From the NCBI RefSeq assembly GCF_019511375.1, contig NZ_JAEUAO010000003.1, positions 722,358 to 786,357 of the forward strand: a DNA stretch of 64,000 bases, in the 5' to 3' direction. How positions within the stretch are numbered: the first letter of the stretch is position 1; every line of letters begins with the position of its first letter. The position numbers and the translations under genes are program-made. Shown here in pieces: positions 53,500-60,412 of this stretch. Below the pieces are notes generated by a model. The model was not told the DNA's origin. It saw only the letters and a list, made by a program, of their open reading frames with translations, and searched no databases. Origin of the DNA: Rhizobium herbae (lineage in GTDB: Bacteria; Pseudomonadota; Alphaproteobacteria; Rhizobiales; Rhizobiaceae).

Positions 53500-54441
53500 A
53501 TGTCGAAACCTGAGGTGCTGATGGTCGGACCCTATCCGTCCTGGGATATGGAAGATCTCGAATCCCGCTACACCATCCATCGGCTTTGGGAGGCCGAGGA
53601 TCGCGAACGGTTCCTGGCCCAGCATGGCGATGGCATCCGTGCCGTGGCAACGCGTGGCGAACTCGGCGCTTCGGCGCCGCTTCTGAAAAAACTGCCGAAG
53701 CTTGAAATCGTCAGTTGCTATGGCGTCGGCACCGACGCGATCGATCTTCGTTTTGCCCGCGAAAACGGTATACGCGTCACCAATACGCCCGACGTTTTGA
53801 CAGAGGACGTCGCCGATCTGGGCATGGCCTTAATGCTTGCTGTTGCGCGGCAGCTCCCCGAAGGCGATGCCCATGCTCGCGACGGACGCTGGGCCAAGGG
53901 CAACATGCACCTGACGACCCGGGTCTTTGGCAAGCGCGTCGGTGTTGTAGGCATGGGAAGGATCGGGGCCGCCTTTGCCCGTCGCGCCGCCGCATTCGAT
54001 TGCACCGTCTCGTATTTCGCGCGATCGCCGAAGCCGGACCTTCCCTATGCGTTCGTCGGGGACCTCGTCGAGCTTGCCCGGCAGTCCGATTTCCTGGTCG
54101 TCACCCTCGCCGGCGGCGAGGGCACACGCGGCATCGTCACTGGGGAGGTGATCGAGGCGCTCGGCCCTGATGGCATCTTCGTCAACATTTCGCGCGGTAC
54201 CACGGTGGACGAGGCCGCCTTGCTCGACGCGCTCGAGCAAGGCCGCATTGGCGGGGCAGGCCTTGACGTGTTCCTCAATGAACCCGCCATCGATCCGCGC
54301 TTTGCGGGCCTGAAGAATGCTGTTTTGCAACCGCATCACGGCAGCGGCACAGTGGAAACGCGCCAGGCCATGGGCAAGCTGGTGCGTGACAATCTGGCGG
54401 CGCATTTTTCCGGTCAGCCGCTGCTGACGCCGGTCGTGTGA
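53500..54441 (+). CDS. D-isomer 2-hydroxyacid dehydrogenase (ketogulonate/hydroxypyruvate reductase-like)
   Basis: A 313-residue NAD(P)-dependent dehydrogenase. The Rossmann motif is GVVGMGRIGAAFARR, the substrate-binding Arg is in NISRGTTVDE, the Glu in FLNEPAID and the catalytic His in QPHHGSGTVE. Family members reduce glyoxylate, hydroxypyruvate or 2-ketogluconate/2-ketogulonate. Reduction of 2-keto-L-gulonate gives L-idonate, the substrate of the adjacent IdnD, so that reaction is the best guess. The ATG follows GGAGAAAG, and the idnD start is 17 bp after its stop. Confidence 0.88.
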   Translation: MSKPEVLMVGPYPSWDMEDLESRYTIHRLWEAEDRERFLAQHGDGIRAVATRGELGASAPLLKKLPKLEIVSCYGVGTDAIDLRFARENGIRVTNTPDVLTEDVADLGMALMLAVARQLPEGDAHARDGRWAKGNMHLTTRVFGKRVGVVGMGRIGAAFARRAAAFDCTVSYFARSPKPDLPYAFVGDLVELARQSDFLVVTLAGGEGTRGIVTGEVIEALGPDGIFVNISRGTTVDEAALLDALEQGRIGGAGLDVFLNEPAIDPRFAGLKNAVLQPHHGSGTVETRQAMGKLVRDNLAAHFSGQPLLTPVV

Positions 54442-54458
54442 AAAGCGGAGGAACAGCC

Positions 54459-55490
54459 ATGAGATCCATCGTCATCCACGCTGCCAAGGATTTGCGCATC
54501 GAGGATACCGATCCGGGGACGGCTGGTCCGGGCCAGGTCGAGATCGCCATCGAAGCCGGCGGCATTTGCGGTTCCGATCTGCACTATTACAATCACGGTG
54601 GCTTCGGTGCGATCCGGCTGCGCGAGCCGATGATCCTCGGCCACGAGGTCGCAGGCACGATCAAGGCCCTCGGCAGTGGCGTGTCGGGTTTCACCATCGG
54701 CGAGCGAGTGGCCGTTTCGCCGAGCCGGCCATGCAATGCATGCGATTACTGCCTGAAGGGACAGCAGAACCACTGCCTCAACATGCGCTTTTACGGCAGC
54801 GCCATACCGATGCCGCATATCCAAGGCGCGTTTCGCCAGCGTCTGGTTGCCGAGAGCTGGCAGTGCCACAAAGTGGCCGACGACGTCTCGATCAACGAAG
54901 CTGCCTTTGCCGAGCCGTTCGCCGTAACGCTGCACGCCGTCAACCGGGCGGGCTCGCTGCTTGGAAAGCGCGTGCTGGTCACCGGCTGCGGCCCGATCGG
55001 TGCATTGTGCATTCTTGCCGCCCGCGCCCATGGCGCCGCGGAGATCGTCGCGACCGACGTTATGGACGCCGTGCTTGCGAAAGCTTCGGATATCGGCGCT
55101 GACCGCACGATCAATGTCGCGACCGACGGCGACAAGCTTGCGGCCTATTCGGCCAACAAAGGTTACTTCGACGTGATGTTCGAGGCGTCCGGCAACGAGC
55201 GCGCCGTCCGCTCCGGCCTCGAAGTGCTGAAACCGCGCGGGATCCTGATGCAACTCGGGCTCGGCGGCGATGTCTCAATTCCGCAAAACCTTGTGGTCGC
55301 CAAGGAAATCGACATGCGCGGCACCTTCCGGTTCCACGAGGAGTTTGCGCTTGCCGTCGACCTCATCAATCGTCGCCGCGTCGACGTAAAACCGCTTCTG
55401 ACCAGTATCTTCGATCTCGACGATGCGGTTGCGGCATTCGAAACGGCCGGCGACCGCAGCCGCTCGATGAAGGTGCAGATCGCGTTCTAG
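54459..55490 (+). CDS. idnD: L-idonate 5-dehydrogenase
   Basis: A 343-residue zinc-dependent medium-chain dehydrogenase, the same length as E. coli IdnD, oxidising L-idonate to 5-ketogluconate. The catalytic zinc site is CGSDLHYYNHGG plus GHEVAG; the structural zinc Cys cluster is in SRPCNACDYCLKGQQNHCLNM; the cofactor motif is VLVTGCGPIGAL. NMRFYGSAIPMPHIQGAFRQ is IdnD-typical. The ATG at 54459 follows GGAGGAAC. With idnO and gntK on the other strand it forms a full idonate-to-6-phosphogluconate route. Confidence 0.9.
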   Translation: MRSIVIHAAKDLRIEDTDPGTAGPGQVEIAIEAGGICGSDLHYYNHGGFGAIRLREPMILGHEVAGTIKALGSGVSGFTIGERVAVSPSRPCNACDYCLKGQQNHCLNMRFYGSAIPMPHIQGAFRQRLVAESWQCHKVADDVSINEAAFAEPFAVTLHAVNRAGSLLGKRVLVTGCGPIGALCILAARAHGAAEIVATDVMDAVLAKASDIGADRTINVATDGDKLAAYSANKGYFDVMFEASGNERAVRSGLEVLKPRGILMQLGLGGDVSIPQNLVVAKEIDMRGTFRFHEEFALAVDLINRRRVDVKPLLTSIFDLDDAVAAFETAGDRSRSMKVQIAF

Positions 55491-55511
55491 CGGTCTGTTG
55501 CCGACGCCTGC

Positions 55512-56546
55512 TTACGTGCTCTCGCGCTCGACAACGCGAAAGCTAGTGAGGGTAATCGGTTCCAGCGTCTCTGCCGACACGGCCTGAATCGTCTGTGTCA
55601 GCTTCAGCGCCGCTTGTCGACCGATGCCGTAGCAATCGACGTTGACGGTCGTCATGCGGGGATGACAGCAGGCGGCGATTTCATAGTCGCCGAAACCGGC
55701 AATGGCGATGTCATCCGGGACTTTCAGGCCGCGGCGTTGACACTCCATCAATGCGCCAAAGGCCGAAAGGTCCGAAACGCAAAGGGCCACTTGCGTATCC
55801 GGCCAGCGCTCGAGCATGTTGACGACCGCCTGCGCGCCCTGTTCCATGGAGATGGGCGGCACGCCGAAGGAGATCAGCCGGTCGGAGGGAAGGCCGAGCC
55901 TTTCCAGGGCGCGAACGAACCCCGCCCGGCGCTGGCTGCCGCGCGTATCGCGCGCCGTCGTGCCGCCGATATAACCGAAGCGCTGATAGCCCTTGCCTGC
56001 CAGCGTCTCCACAAGGAGCTCCATCGCTTCGCCATTGGAGAAGCCCACGACCTTGTCGATGGGCTGAGCCGGCCTGTCCCAGGTCTCGATGACGGGGATG
56101 CCCGCCTGTTCCAGCATTCGTCGGCCCCTCGGTGTATGGGAGCCGCCGGTTAGAATTATGCCTTCCGGCCGCCGCTTCAGCATGGCTTCGATCAGTTCTT
56201 CCTCCCGGTCGACCGAATAGTTGGTATAACCAAGGAGTAGTTGGAGGCCGGTTCCCTCCAGCGCATCGGTGATGCCGCGCGCGGTGTCGGAAAAGTTTGA
56301 ATTGTTGATCGAGGGGATGATCGCAGCGACAAAGCCGGTGCGTCGCGACGAAAGGCTGCCGGCCGATTGGTCGAGGACGTAGCCGAGCTCGTTGATGGCC
56401 TGAGCGATTCGCTCGCGCGTTGCCTTGGAAACGTGGCTGCCTTCTTTCAGTGCCCGGGACACGGTCATTGCCGAAACGCCCGCCCGTCGCGCCACGTCGC
56501 TCATGGTTGGCGGTTCCGCTATCTTGCCGTTGGGAATTTTCGTCAT
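55512..56546 (-). CDS. LacI family transcriptional regulator of the idonate/gluconate genes
   Basis: A 344-residue repressor. The N-terminal helix-turn-helix and hinge are PTMSDVARRAGVSAMTVSRALKEGSHVSKATRERIAQAINELGY. The rest is a periplasmic-binding-protein-like ligand domain (TGFVAAIIPSINNSNFSDTARGITDAL). The ATG at 56546 follows GGAAG. It is closest to the E. coli GntR/IdnR group in role, judging from context. Its likely sites are the three palindromes in this region, one of which (56596-56613) lies 50 bp upstream of its own start and is also upstream of the lactonase gene. Confidence 0.9.
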   Translation of the reverse strand: MTKIPNGKIAEPPTMSDVARRAGVSAMTVSRALKEGSHVSKATRERIAQAINELGYVLDQSAGSLSSRRTGFVAAIIPSINNSNFSDTARGITDALEGTGLQLLLGYTNYSVDREEELIEAMLKRRPEGIILTGGSHTPRGRRMLEQAGIPVIETWDRPAQPIDKVVGFSNGEAMELLVETLAGKGYQRFGYIGGTTARDTRGSQRRAGFVRALERLGLPSDRLISFGVPPISMEQGAQAVVNMLERWPDTQVALCVSDLSAFGALMECQRRGLKVPDDIAIAGFGDYEIAACCHPRMTTVNVDCYGIGRQAALKLTQTIQAVSAETLEPITLTSFRVVEREST

Positions 56547-56595
56547 TGCTGCTTCCGCATGGACGATTGCGTCAAAAAACCTGTTTATGCGGATA

Positions 56596-56613
56596 GATGT
56601 TATCGCTATCATC
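56596..56613. promoter_or_regulatory. degenerate LacI-type operator between the lacI and lactonase genes
   Basis: GATGTTATCGCTATCATC keeps the ATGTTATCG half of the perfect sites and the central CG, but the other arm has two substitutions. It sits in the divergent promoter region of the regulator and the SMP-30 gene, which fits weaker binding and autoregulation. Confidence 0.7.
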
Positions 56614-56674
56614 CAAAAGAAACAACGGGCCAGAGGCAAGTGCTGGACGGCGAAATATTGAAAGGGGAGAAGAC

Positions 56675-57601
56675 ATGTTCGGGGAGATCGAAGGAACAGG
56701 GTTTGAAGTTCTTGATCGCCGCTTTGCCGCCTGTTTCGTCGGCCATGCCCGCGTGGAACGGTTGTGGACGGGCGGGCGCTGGGTGGAAGGGCCGGCCTGG
56801 TTCGCGCCTGGCCGCTTTCTCGTCTGGTCGGACATTCCGAACAACAGAATGATGCGGTTCGACGAGACCAGCGGTTACGTATCCGTCTTCCGGCAGCCTT
56901 CGAACAATTCCAACGGCAACACCGTCGACAATCAGGGCCGCCTGGTGACCTGCGAGCACCTGACGCGGCGGGTGACGCGCACCGACTTCGACGGCACTGT
57001 GCAGGTGATTGCCGACCGCTTCCAGGGCAAGCGCTTCAACTCGCCGAATGATGTCGTCGTCAAATCCGACGGTTCGATCTGGTTTACCGATCCTTCCTAC
57101 GGGATCATGCACGACTACGAAGGAGAATACGGAGAGGAAGAGATCGGCGGTTGCCACGTCTATCGCGTCGATCCACTGTCCGGCGACGTTGTGAAAGTCG
57201 CCGGCGATTTCGAAAAGCCCAACGGGCTTGCCTTCTCGCCCGACGAGCGGCTGCTCTACGTCGCCGACACGGGCGCCAGCCACCTGGAAGACGGGCCGCG
57301 CCATATCCGCCGGTTTTCACTTTCGCATGAAGGAAAGCTGTCGGGTGGCGAGGTCTTCGCAACATGCACCAGCGGCCTCTTCGACGGCTTCCGGATTGAT
57401 CGGACAGGGCGCATCTGGGCCAGCGCCCAAGACGGCGTTCACTGCTACGATCCGGACGGAACGTTGATCGGCAAGATCCGCATTCCCGAAGTCGTCTCGA
57501 ACCTAACCTTCGGTGGCGCCAGACGCAACCGCCTGTTCATCACGGCGACGAGCTCGCTCTACGCCGTCTATCTCACGGCGAATGGTTTCAAGCTCGGCTG
57601 A
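56675..57601 (+). CDS. SMP-30/gluconolactonase family protein
   Basis: A 308-residue six-bladed beta-propeller lactonase. The metal-binding Glu is in WVEGPAWFAPGRFLVWSDIPNNRMMRF, the Asn in RFNSPNDVVVKSDGSIWFTDPSYGI, and the Asp in YVADTGASH. Family members hydrolyse gluconolactone or related sugar lactones, giving the aldonate that the rest of the cluster degrades. No signal peptide is apparent. The ATG follows AAAGGGGAG and lies 62 bp after the degenerate operator. Confidence 0.9.
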   Translation: MFGEIEGTGFEVLDRRFAACFVGHARVERLWTGGRWVEGPAWFAPGRFLVWSDIPNNRMMRFDETSGYVSVFRQPSNNSNGNTVDNQGRLVTCEHLTRRVTRTDFDGTVQVIADRFQGKRFNSPNDVVVKSDGSIWFTDPSYGIMHDYEGEYGEEEIGGCHVYRVDPLSGDVVKVAGDFEKPNGLAFSPDERLLYVADTGASHLEDGPRHIRRFSLSHEGKLSGGEVFATCTSGLFDGFRIDRTGRIWASAQDGVHCYDPDGTLIGKIRIPEVVSNLTFGGARRNRLFITATSSLYAVYLTANGFKLG

Positions 57602-57739
57602 GCTGCGAGAAGGCGGGACATGTGACAAACAACTCGATTAGCGTACTCGGCCGGCAGGGTGCCGGGCACGGGCAGCTAAAGAACTTACGTTAATGACGGC
57701 ACCAAAGGCATCAATGTCGGATGTTGCGTATTCGCTTGC

Positions 57740-57762
57740 GCCCGCCGCTCACTGCGGCGGGC
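57740..57762 (+). terminator. GC-rich hairpin between convergent lactonase and SPW genes
   Basis: A perfect 9-bp stem GCCCGCCGC / GCGGCGGGC with loop TCACT lies 138 bp after the lactonase stop and 27 bp after the SPW gene stop on the other strand. The T-tract is poor in both directions (ATTAGCGG on plus). It probably acts as a weak bidirectional terminator. Confidence 0.5.
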
Positions 57763-57789
57763 ATTAGCGGTATCGGCTCGTGGTCGAGC

Positions 57790-58149
57790 TCAGGCGTGGG
57801 CGTGAGGATGATGATGATCCCAGACTGCCCAGAGCGATACGACGGCAACGAGCAATCCCAGCACCACATTCGTCCACATCACGTTCACATTGGCGGCAAA
57901 GCCGAGCAGCCAGGGGGATGCGGCTAGCCAGAGACCAAGCACCAGATTGACCCATTCTTCCCATTCGGCGAATGCCGAAATAGCCGCCACTGCCAGCCCG
58001 CCGAGCAGAAGCCCGACGATCCATGCGTTCCAGCTTGGCACAGCCTCGGCCGTAAAGCCGATGACCCATGGTGAGATGAACACGCATGCCGCCAAGACCA
58101 GATTGGCCCAGTCCTGTACTTTCTTTCCTTCCATCAGAGCGTTTGCCAT
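57790..58149 (-). CDS. SPW repeat protein
   Basis: A 119-residue membrane protein with four hydrophobic segments arranged as two repeats. Each repeat carries the SPW signature (CVFISPWVIGF and LWLAASPWLLGF) preceded by DWANLVL or EWVNLVL. Function is unknown, though SPW proteins are common in soil bacteria. The C-terminal tail is His-rich (DHHHPHAHA) and could bind metal. The ATG at 58149 follows GGGAGG. Confidence 0.88.
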   Translation of the reverse strand: MANALMEGKKVQDWANLVLAACVFISPWVIGFTAEAVPSWNAWIVGLLLGGLAVAAISAFAEWEEWVNLVLGLWLAASPWLLGFAANVNVMWTNVVLGLLVAVVSLWAVWDHHHPHAHA

Positions 58150-58470
58150 GTCAGACCTCCCAGTCTGAAGCTTAGATGAAGTATTATATCGCGCGAATGG
58201 CACGCTTAACAATAAAAATTATTTGCGCGGCGATGGCGCAAGGGACGCTGAGGCGGAGCGCGCCGTGGCCCAGTCACGAGTTGGCTTGAGAAAATCGTCA
58301 ACGCACTTGTAAAGATCTTCGCATGCCCGTGGCATTCCTGTTGATCGGTGTTGTTTGTGGTAAATCTAACGGTTGTCGACGATCCGGCTGTCGGATGCCC
58401 TTATGCATGTAGATGCCTTGCGTCGCCACGCTGCGTGCGAAACTCATTTCAGGCGTGACAAGAATTATGG
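58150..58470. other. intergenic region with no recognisable gene
   Basis: The first 80 bp include an AT-rich stretch (TTAACAATAAAAATTATTTG near 58206) suited to the SPW gene promoter. The rest shows no conserved reading frame or hairpin. Confidence 0.5.
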
Positions 58471-58700
58471 TCAGGCGTCACGGGCGAGTTGTTCCATCGC
58501 CATCAGTACTTCCTCTGTCAGTTCCGGGCCGAGCGCCGACGTTATCTCGTAAAAGAGCATCGCCTTCGGCCGCATGGCAGCGAGGGGGCAATCGCCATGC
58601 CCTGCTGTTGCCCGCCGGAGAGCTGATCGGGATATGAATCGAACTTCTCGGCGAGGCCGACGAACTGGGTCGCCGAGGGGGCGCAACTCGCCAAGGCATA
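58471..58700 (-). pseudogene. remnant of a GlnQ-type amino-acid ABC transporter ATPase
   Basis: The minus strand encodes, in two different frames, the signature-to-Walker-B part of a GlnQ-like ATPase. The first frame reads VGLAEKFDSYPDQLSGGQQQGMAIA; after a frameshift near 58595 the second reads AMRPKAMLFYEITSALGPEL followed by TEEVLMAMEQLARDA and a stop. The normal Walker-B box LFDEPTSALDPEL has become LFYEITSALGPEL, losing the catalytic Asp and Pro. The Walker-A half and the C-terminus are missing. It is a decayed fragment, with no other transporter genes nearby. Confidence 0.8.
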
Positions 58701-58824
58701 TCATCGATCAGACGCATCGCTGTGCAAAAGGTCCTTGAATTTCAGCTTGACCTGCAGGCGCCCGAAATCGTCCCAAACCTCGAACACCTGACCCCTTACG
58801 TGCCTACCAGCAGAACAGCATTTC

Positions 58825-59082
58825 CTATACCAGTCCACCAGATGGCTTTGGTGGCGGTTGCAGCTGATCGGCAAAATCAACCATCAAGGCGGCTACGGCC
58901 GGCGAGCCATTCCTGGCGGCAGCCTCTGCCATTACGCGAATGATCTCTTCGAAGTTTTCAACTCTGATGCAGTCCGCTTCCTCCAGCGCCTTGGTGAGGG
59001 CCAAAAGAATATTCATCGTTGCGGCATGCGTGTCGGCAGCGACCTGCGTCATTTCTTCGATGGGGGTCTGAGCCTTCGCCAT
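58825..59082 (-). CDS. small hypothetical protein
   Basis: An 85-residue, mainly helical, soluble protein (IEEMTQVAADTHAATMNILLALTKALEEADCIRVENFEEIIRVMAEAA). It has no family I recognise. A very good ribosome-binding site (GAGGAGG) precedes two adjacent Met codons (59085 and 59082), which supports real translation; spacing favours 59082. It lies between the GlnQ remnant and the ferritin-like gene, all on the minus strand. Confidence 0.6.
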   Translation of the reverse strand: MAKAQTPIEEMTQVAADTHAATMNILLALTKALEEADCIRVENFEEIIRVMAEAAARNGSPAVAALMVDFADQLQPPPKPSGGLV

Positions 59083-59305
59083 CATTTCACCTCCTCTCTT
59101 CTGCCGACGCGATGTCAGCGCCGCTGCCGGCAAGGCTGCCTTTTAAGGCGACCCGTTCGGCGCGGACCTGCGGACTGCGTCGGCGAAAATCGGATATAGG
59201 TCTCGATTCAAAGCTCGACCAGCGCCATGAAATCGCCGCCACAGCCGACGACATTTGCCGCAGTGCGCGGCGTTCATGGGAGGTCATTTTGCGCCTGATC
59301 GCGAA

Positions 59306-59325
59306 AGGCCCGCCGAAGCGGGCCT
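59306..59325 (-). terminator. UUCG-tetraloop terminator after the ferritin-like gene
   Basis: On the minus strand AGGCCCGC-TTCG-GCGGGCCT forms a perfect 8-bp stem closed by a UUCG tetraloop, followed by TTTCGCG. It lies 20 bp after the YciF-like stop. Confidence 0.8.
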
Positions 59326-59345
59326 CAGCCTGTGCGCTCATACGG

Positions 59346-59849
59346 TTACGCAACCTTCGATTCCGCAGCCTTGGGATTTGCCGAAGCTTCGCCGAGCTGT
59401 GTCAGGATTTTGTCCGTCGCGATCTCTTCCTGCAGGTTGGCGTCGAGCAATGCGACTGCTTCCGCGTGTCCGAGCTGCTCGGCCCAGGACTTGAGTGTGC
59501 CATAGCGAGCGATTTCGTAGTGCTCGACGGCCTGGGCCGATGAGATCAGGCCAGCGTCGAGAGCAACAGATCCCTTGTACTCCTCCATGATTTCTTCGCC
59601 CTCGGCGATGATGGCCTGGATGGCTTCGCAGGTCTTGCCGCGGGCAGCCTTGCCAACGATGTCGAAAACCTGCTGCAACCGTTCGACCTGACCATCAGTC
59701 TCGTCACGGTGCTTCAGGAAAGCGGCCTTGCCTTCCTCCGACTGAGCGGCACGGGCCATCTTGGGAAGTGCCTTCAATATCTGCTTTTCCGCAAAGTAGA
59801 TGTCCTTGAGCGTATCCAAGAACAGGTCGTCGAGTTTCTTCTCAGCCAT
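59346..59849 (-). CDS. ferritin-like (YciE/YciF, DUF892) protein
   Basis: A 167-residue four-helix ferritin-like protein of the YciE/YciF family, a stress-associated group with a diiron-type fold. LDDLFLDTLKDIYFAEKQILKALPKMARAA is the family start, with HRDETDGQVERLQQVFDIVG and the HYEIARYGTLKSWAEQLGH helix containing Glu/His ligands. The ATG at 59849 follows GGAGGACAA. The UUCG terminator follows its stop. Confidence 0.92.
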   Translation of the reverse strand: MAEKKLDDLFLDTLKDIYFAEKQILKALPKMARAAQSEEGKAAFLKHRDETDGQVERLQQVFDIVGKAARGKTCEAIQAIIAEGEEIMEEYKGSVALDAGLISSAQAVEHYEIARYGTLKSWAEQLGHAEAVALLDANLQEEIATDKILTQLGEASANPKAAESKVA

Positions 59850-60412
59850 TGTTGTCCTCCGATGTGGGTTGATAGCGCCCCTCAACTTCATCCGCGCAAA
59901 ATGGTTCCCTGGCCATGTGCTGCAAGGCGTGGAAAGCTGGGTAGCGTGCCGAAGTGCGCGCCGGTGGCGACCCGGAAATGTACGATAGCGCACCAATCAA
60001 AACAGCCAGGAACCTGCGCGTTATTTGAGCCGTTTTCGATACGCCGCAGCGTAGCGTACGCGGCAGATCGAGCGCTGGCTCGGGCCCGCCGCTTTGCTGG
60101 GTTGGCGGCGGGCAATTTTCTTTGAGCCACACTTCATCTTGAACCCACCTCGCCACTGAATGGTCTGAATGCGCCGCGGTGACGGTTCCTGCACCATGGC
60201 CGCTAGCCGTATCGATCACCGTGCGGCCGGTCGCAGGCCATCGTTGTGCCTGACGTAATGTGCCGGAAAATGGGAATTTGGTGACCAACGCGGCGCTTGG
60301 GGCACCGCTGAAAATTCCGGGAGACAGCTAGGCTGGAAAGAGGTGATTAACCTTTATTTTCTATTGAAATGGGTGTGCCCATTGCCCGTGAATTATGAGT
60401 GAGTAGGTCCCC
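59850..60412. other. intergenic region upstream of the FtsK-like gene
   Basis: About 560 bp with no convincing gene. It contains the promoter side of the ferritin-like gene and an isolated terminator-like hairpin at 60084-60122 that follows no plus-strand gene. Open frames here are shadows with no similarity. Confidence 0.5.
60084..60122 (+). terminator. orphan intrinsic terminator, possible sRNA end
   Basis: GCCCGCCGC and GCGGCGGGC form a perfect 9-bp stem around a 12-nt loop, followed by AATTTTCTTT. In the plus direction this is a good rho-independent terminator. No plus-strand gene ends nearby, so it may mark the 3' end of a small RNA or of an unseen transcript. Confidence 0.55.

Noticed and set aside
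58701..58824. Possible further coding remnant upstream of the GlnQ fragment (minus strand, VFEVWDDFGRLQVKLKF)
   Set aside because: The stretch is short, has no start or ribosome-binding site, and does not match the part of GlnQ expected there.
57740..60113. Two hairpins with the same GCCCGCCGC arms taken as a dispersed REP-like repeat family
   Set aside because: Only the short GC-rich arms match; loops and flanks differ, and such arms are expected by chance in terminators of a GC-rich genome.
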